Assembly (NCBI GenBank): GCA_937921525.1
Contig: CAKZUM010000584.1
Location: 1-7,943, forward strand
Reading direction: 5' to 3'
DNA from: an uncultured Saprospiraceae bacterium
GTDB lineage: Bacteria > Bacteroidota > Bacteroidia > Chitinophagales > Saprospiraceae
DNA length: 7,943 nt
Position numbers and translations under genes: made by a program. This document shows positions 5,459 to 7,943 of this stretch, in pieces (position 1 is the stretch's first letter; each line of letters begins with the position of its first letter). Under the pieces are notes generated by a model that made no database searches, was not told the origin of the DNA, and saw only the letters and a program-made list of their open reading frames with translations.

Positions 5459-6175
5459 ATGCTATTTAAAACGCCATTTCTACTTCTATTAGGATTATTT
5501 TTAACTACTGCTGCTATAGCCCAAGAAATGGATACTCGAAAAACAGATTGGCAACTTCGAACAGGTGGGACGGTAGAATATAAATTGAACAAAAAATGGG
5601 AGCTAGATTTCAGCTGGGAATCTCGTTTTAAAAAAGATATTTCCGAATACGATAAATCTCTATTAGAATTAGCGACCTCTTATAAAACACCTTGGGATAT
5701 TAAATTACACGCCATATTTAGACATTATTTAGAAGCGGATACTCCTGAATACTTTCGCTATACTATTGGTGCTGGCTACGACAAATTTATTGGAGATTCT
5801 AATCTGGAGTGGGCTATTCGGACTCGTTGGCAAAGAGAAAGAGATTATAGTCCTGAGGAGCTTGAACTCGAAACGATATGGCGGAATAAATTCAGTCTAG
5901 TTTATGAATTGAACAAGCAAGTAGTATTGGTTTTAGAAGATGAATTATTTTACGAAATGGGAGACAAAAATCGTTGGGATAAAAATCGGATAACCGCCGC
6001 CGTTGAATTTGAATTAACAGATGCTTTAGAGTTAACGACCTTTTATCGTTTTGAAAATGAACTCAGCAGAAAGGTATCTGATTTTGACCATACTATTGGT
6101 ATTTATTTAAAATACGAAATTAAACGCAATAAAGAGGAGCAATTAGAACACTTTGGGCGTCCTTTGCGCTGGTAG
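5459..6175 (+). CDS. DUF2490 family outer-membrane beta-barrel protein
   Basis: 238 residues, complete. Seen: signal peptide at 1-21 (Leu/Phe/Thr-rich core, A-A-I-A|Q-E). The rest is a run of alternating polar/hydrophobic strands with aromatic ends, for example T-V-E-Y-K-L-N-K-K-W-E-L-D-F-S-W-E-S-R-F, then I-K-L-H-A-I-F-R-H-Y, F-R-Y-T-I-G-A-G-Y, W-A-I-R-T-R-W-Q-R-E and T-T-F-Y-R-F-E-N-E. Known of the family: DUF2490 proteins are Bacteroidota outer-membrane barrels of 220-250 residues with repeated strands of this kind and no assigned function. The size fits, with about 10-12 strands estimated by eye. It ends ...R-P-L-R-W rather than in a clear terminal aromatic strand. It stands alone between a terminator-like hairpin and the DUF1080 promoter, with a structured leader that may control its translation. 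Confidence 0.8.
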   Translation: MLFKTPFLLLLGLFLTTAAIAQEMDTRKTDWQLRTGGTVEYKLNKKWELDFSWESRFKKDISEYDKSLLELATSYKTPWDIKLHAIFRHYLEADTPEYFRYTIGAGYDKFIGDSNLEWAIRTRWQRERDYSPEELELETIWRNKFSLVYELNKQVVLVLEDELFYEMGDKNRWDKNRITAAVEFELTDALELTTFYRFENELSRKVSDFDHTIGIYLKYEIKRNKEEQLEHFGRPLRW

Positions 6176-6267
6176 GATTTGCTTTGAACAACCTTAGAAA
6201 AAAGGAAGCAGTAGGTAATTTACGAATGAAACTGAGTCTTTTTTAATACCATTTAGCAATGGATTTT

Positions 6268-6275
6268 TATCTTTG
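6268..6275 (+). promoter_or_regulatory. Promoter -7 box of the DUF1080 gene
   Basis: TATCTTTG is an exact match to the Bacteroidota primary sigma -7 consensus TAnnTTTG. It lies 94 bases upstream of the ATG at 6370. The -33 position, about 20 bases upstream, holds TTTTAA (6241-6246) and not a clear TTTG, so the promoter is probably of moderate strength. Transcription would begin near 6280, giving a leader of about 90 bases. Confidence 0.5.
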
Positions 6276-6330
6276 TAACTAGTTATTGAGATTGAAGTTG
6301 TTTTTAATTTTTGTAACGATGCTAGACAGC

Positions 6331-6360
6331 TTAAACAACTCCATTAAAAATGTTGCTTAA
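6331..6360 (+). promoter_or_regulatory. Small hairpin just before the DUF1080 start
   Basis: TTAAACAAC (6331-6339) pairs with GTTGCTTAA (6352-6360) with one mismatch around a 12-nt loop. It ends 9 bases before the ATG at 6370 and lies in the predicted leader. It could influence ribosome access, but the stem is AT-rich and may be chance. Confidence 0.25.
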
Positions 6361-6369
6361 AATAATAAC

Positions 6370-7943
6370 ATGTTTAAAAAAGTATCTACTCTATTTGCTT
6401 GGTTAATTTTTATTTTAACCATATCTACTACCTCCCTTTTTGGACAATTCCATCAATCCATTCAAGGTAAATGGGATGTCACGATTGAGAAAGATGGTCA
6501 AAAACTCCCTTCTTGGTTGGAAATTTATAAATCTGGTCGAGAAACCTTAGTCGGTCGTTTTGTCTATGCCTTTGGTAGTGCTAGACCTGTAGCTGAATTT
6601 AAAGTAGCTAATGAAAAATTTACTTTTTCTATTCCTCCTCAATGGGAAGGCGGCACTATGGATATGGCGTTTGAAGGATGGTTAGATGGTAGTAGATTGA
6701 AAGGGACTATGCGCTATACAGATGGAAAAAGTTATAACTGGACGGCAACCAGAGCACCAAAATTGACACATCATAAAAATCCAAAATGGGGAGCACCTAT
6801 CACCTTATTTAATGGAAAAGATTTAAGTGGTTGGAAAGCTTTGGGAGAGAATCAATGGGTCGTAAAAGATGGTATTTTGACTAGTCCAAAAAGTGGAGCT
6901 AATCTTGTAACCGAGGCAACTTTCAATGATTTTAAATTGCATGTAGAGTTTCGCTATCCAGCTGGCAGTAACAGTGGTATTTACCTTCGAGGTAGATACG
7001 AGGTGCAAATTGAAGATAATAAGGGCATGGAGCCATCTAGTACTTTATTCGCAGGTATTTATGGATTTTTAAGCCCTTCGGAAATGGTCGCTAAAAACCC
7101 GGGAGAGTGGCAACAATATGACATTACTTTAATAGGTAGAAGAGTGACGGTGGTTGCCAATGGTGTTCCCGTTATTGTCGATCAATCTATCCCAGGTATC
7201 ACGGGTGGTGCATTAGATAGCAATGAGGGAGAAGCTGGTCCATTTTTTATTCAAGGCGATCATGGGCCCATCGAATATCGGAATATAATTGTTACCCCTA
7301 GAATTGAGGAAGCTCCCGTCACTAAAAGTTTGTTCAATGGGAAGGATTTATCTGGTTGGCATGTGGACGTACCTGAAATGGATACTGTACCAAATGCGAT
7401 CAATCCTTTTATTGAAAGGGATGGCAATCTAGTCAGTTTAGGCACTCCCAATGGACACCTCATCACTGATGCAGAATATGAGAATTATCAATTGGATATA
7501 GAATATAGATTTCCTGGCGAACCTGGAAATTGCGGAATCTTAGTTCATGCCTCCACCCCACGTGCCTTATATAAGATGTTTCCAAAATCCATAGAAGTAC
7601 AAATGATGCACGAAAATGCTGGTGATTTTTGGGTCATTGTGGAAGACATAAAAGTAGATAATATGGTGGTACGAAGAGGGCCCAAAGAAAAATGGGGTAT
7701 CACAGAAGGTAAAAAAAGAAGGATTCTAAATCTTACGGATGGAACCGAAAAACCATTGGGGGAATGGAATAAAATGAGGATAGAATGTGTAGATAGAGAA
7801 ATAAAAGTATGGTTAAATGGTGTGTTGGTTAATCATGGGTATCAATCAACTGCTCATAAAGGTCAAATTGCAGTACAAGCAGAAGGCTCAGAGGTAGAAT
7901 TTCGAAAATTATTTCTTACGCCTATTTCAAGTTTATCCAAAGA
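6370..7943 (+). CDS. Secreted protein with two tandem DUF1080 domains (3-keto-disaccharide hydrolase family), 3' partial
   Basis: 524 codons from ATG 6370, still open at the window edge. Seen: signal peptide at 1-25 (F-K-K, hydrophobic core, S-L-F-G|Q). A beta-rich module at about 30-135 has L-P-S-W-L-E-I-Y, L-V-G-R-F-V-Y-A-F-G-S-A-R-P and F-S-I-P-P-Q-W-E. DUF1080 domain 1 covers about 144-311: L-F-N-G-K-D-L-S-G-W at 146-155, S-N-S-G-I-Y-L-R at 200-207, Y-E-V-Q-I-E-D at 210-216. Domain 2 covers about 320-518: the same L-F-N-G-K-D-L-S-G-W at 321-330, N-C-G-I-L-V-H-A at 387-394, I-E-V-Q-M at 408-412. Known of the family: DUF1080 proteins are concanavalin-like secreted proteins, some of which hydrolyse 3-keto-glycosides. 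Inferred role: glycan breakdown in the periplasm or outside the cell. The domains have diverged and may differ in activity. Domain 2 ends near residue 518, so either the stop or a further module lies just beyond. Confidence 0.88.
   Translation, partial: MFKKVSTLFAWLIFILTISTTSLFGQFHQSIQGKWDVTIEKDGQKLPSWLEIYKSGRETLVGRFVYAFGSARPVAEFKVANEKFTFSIPPQWEGGTMDMAFEGWLDGSRLKGTMRYTDGKSYNWTATRAPKLTHHKNPKWGAPITLFNGKDLSGWKALGENQWVVKDGILTSPKSGANLVTEATFNDFKLHVEFRYPAGSNSGIYLRGRYEVQIEDNKGMEPSSTLFAGIYGFLSPSEMVAKNPGEWQQYDITLIGRRVTVVANGVPVIVDQSIPGITGGALDSNEGEAGPFFIQGDHGPIEYRNIIVTPRIEEAPVTKSLFNGKDLSGWHVDVPEMDTVPNAINPFIERDGNLVSLGTPNGHLITDAEYENYQLDIEYRFPGEPGNCGILVHASTPRALYKMFPKSIEVQMMHENAGDFWVIVEDIKVDNMVVRRGPKEKWGITEGKKRRILNLTDGTEKPLGEWNKMRIECVDREIKVWLNGVLVNHGYQSTAHKGQIAVQAEGSEVEFRKLFLTPISSLSK

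Noticed and set aside
6192..6216. CCTT/AAGG pairing after the DUF2490 gene as terminator
   Set aside because: Only a 4-bp stem with an A-rich loop and no adjacent T-run.
6823..7466. Two short minus-strand open frames (6823-7008, 7260-7466) within the DUF1080 gene
   Set aside because: Both sit inside strongly conserved DUF1080 coding sequence on the plus strand and show no protein features of their own.

Overview
The window looks like chromosomal DNA of a Bacteroidota bacterium, and gene style suggests the Saprospiria (Lewinella/Saprospira-like). The basis is inference from sequence alone: AT-rich DNA, starts without a recognisable Shine-Dalgarno, one exact match to the Bacteroidota -7 promoter motif TAnnTTTG, five predicted secreted proteins (most with a signal peptide ending in -Ala-Gln or -Gly-Gln), and families common in that phylum (DUF2490, DUF1080, DUF4384, DGG-repeat secreted proteins, zinc-free anti-sigma proteins).

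Left part, minus strand (1-1033): the first 59 codons of a secreted DGG-type repeat protein, then a secreted fibronectin-III protein with a CARDB-like C-terminal half. The two are separated by a terminator-like stem-loop (236-270).

1267-1928, plus strand: a two-gene toxin-antitoxin operon, a 79-residue antitoxin overlapping a PIN-domain VapC-type RNase by one base (TAATG).

2047-5209, plus strand: a probable signalling cluster. It holds an ECF sigma factor, a single-pass membrane protein with a zinc-free anti-sigma-like N-terminus and external TPR repeats, and a secreted papain-like (C1) peptidase with intact Q70/C76/H231/N249 and a C-terminal DUF4384-like domain. A near-perfect 160-nt foldback lies between the sigma and membrane-protein genes. 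A rho-independent-type hairpin follows the peptidase gene.

5385-7943, plus strand: a DUF2490 outer-membrane beta-barrel gene whose 5' leader can fold into a compact three-way junction ending one base before its ATG, then a DUF1080 gene still open at the window edge. The latter encodes a secreted protein with an N-terminal beta-rich module and two tandem DUF1080 (3-keto-disaccharide hydrolase) domains.

No tRNA, rRNA, CRISPR array or transposase gene was seen, and no gene-free stretch exceeds 300 bases. The strongest unexplained signals are the 160-nt foldback in the sigma/anti-sigma operon and the structured leader before the DUF2490 gene.
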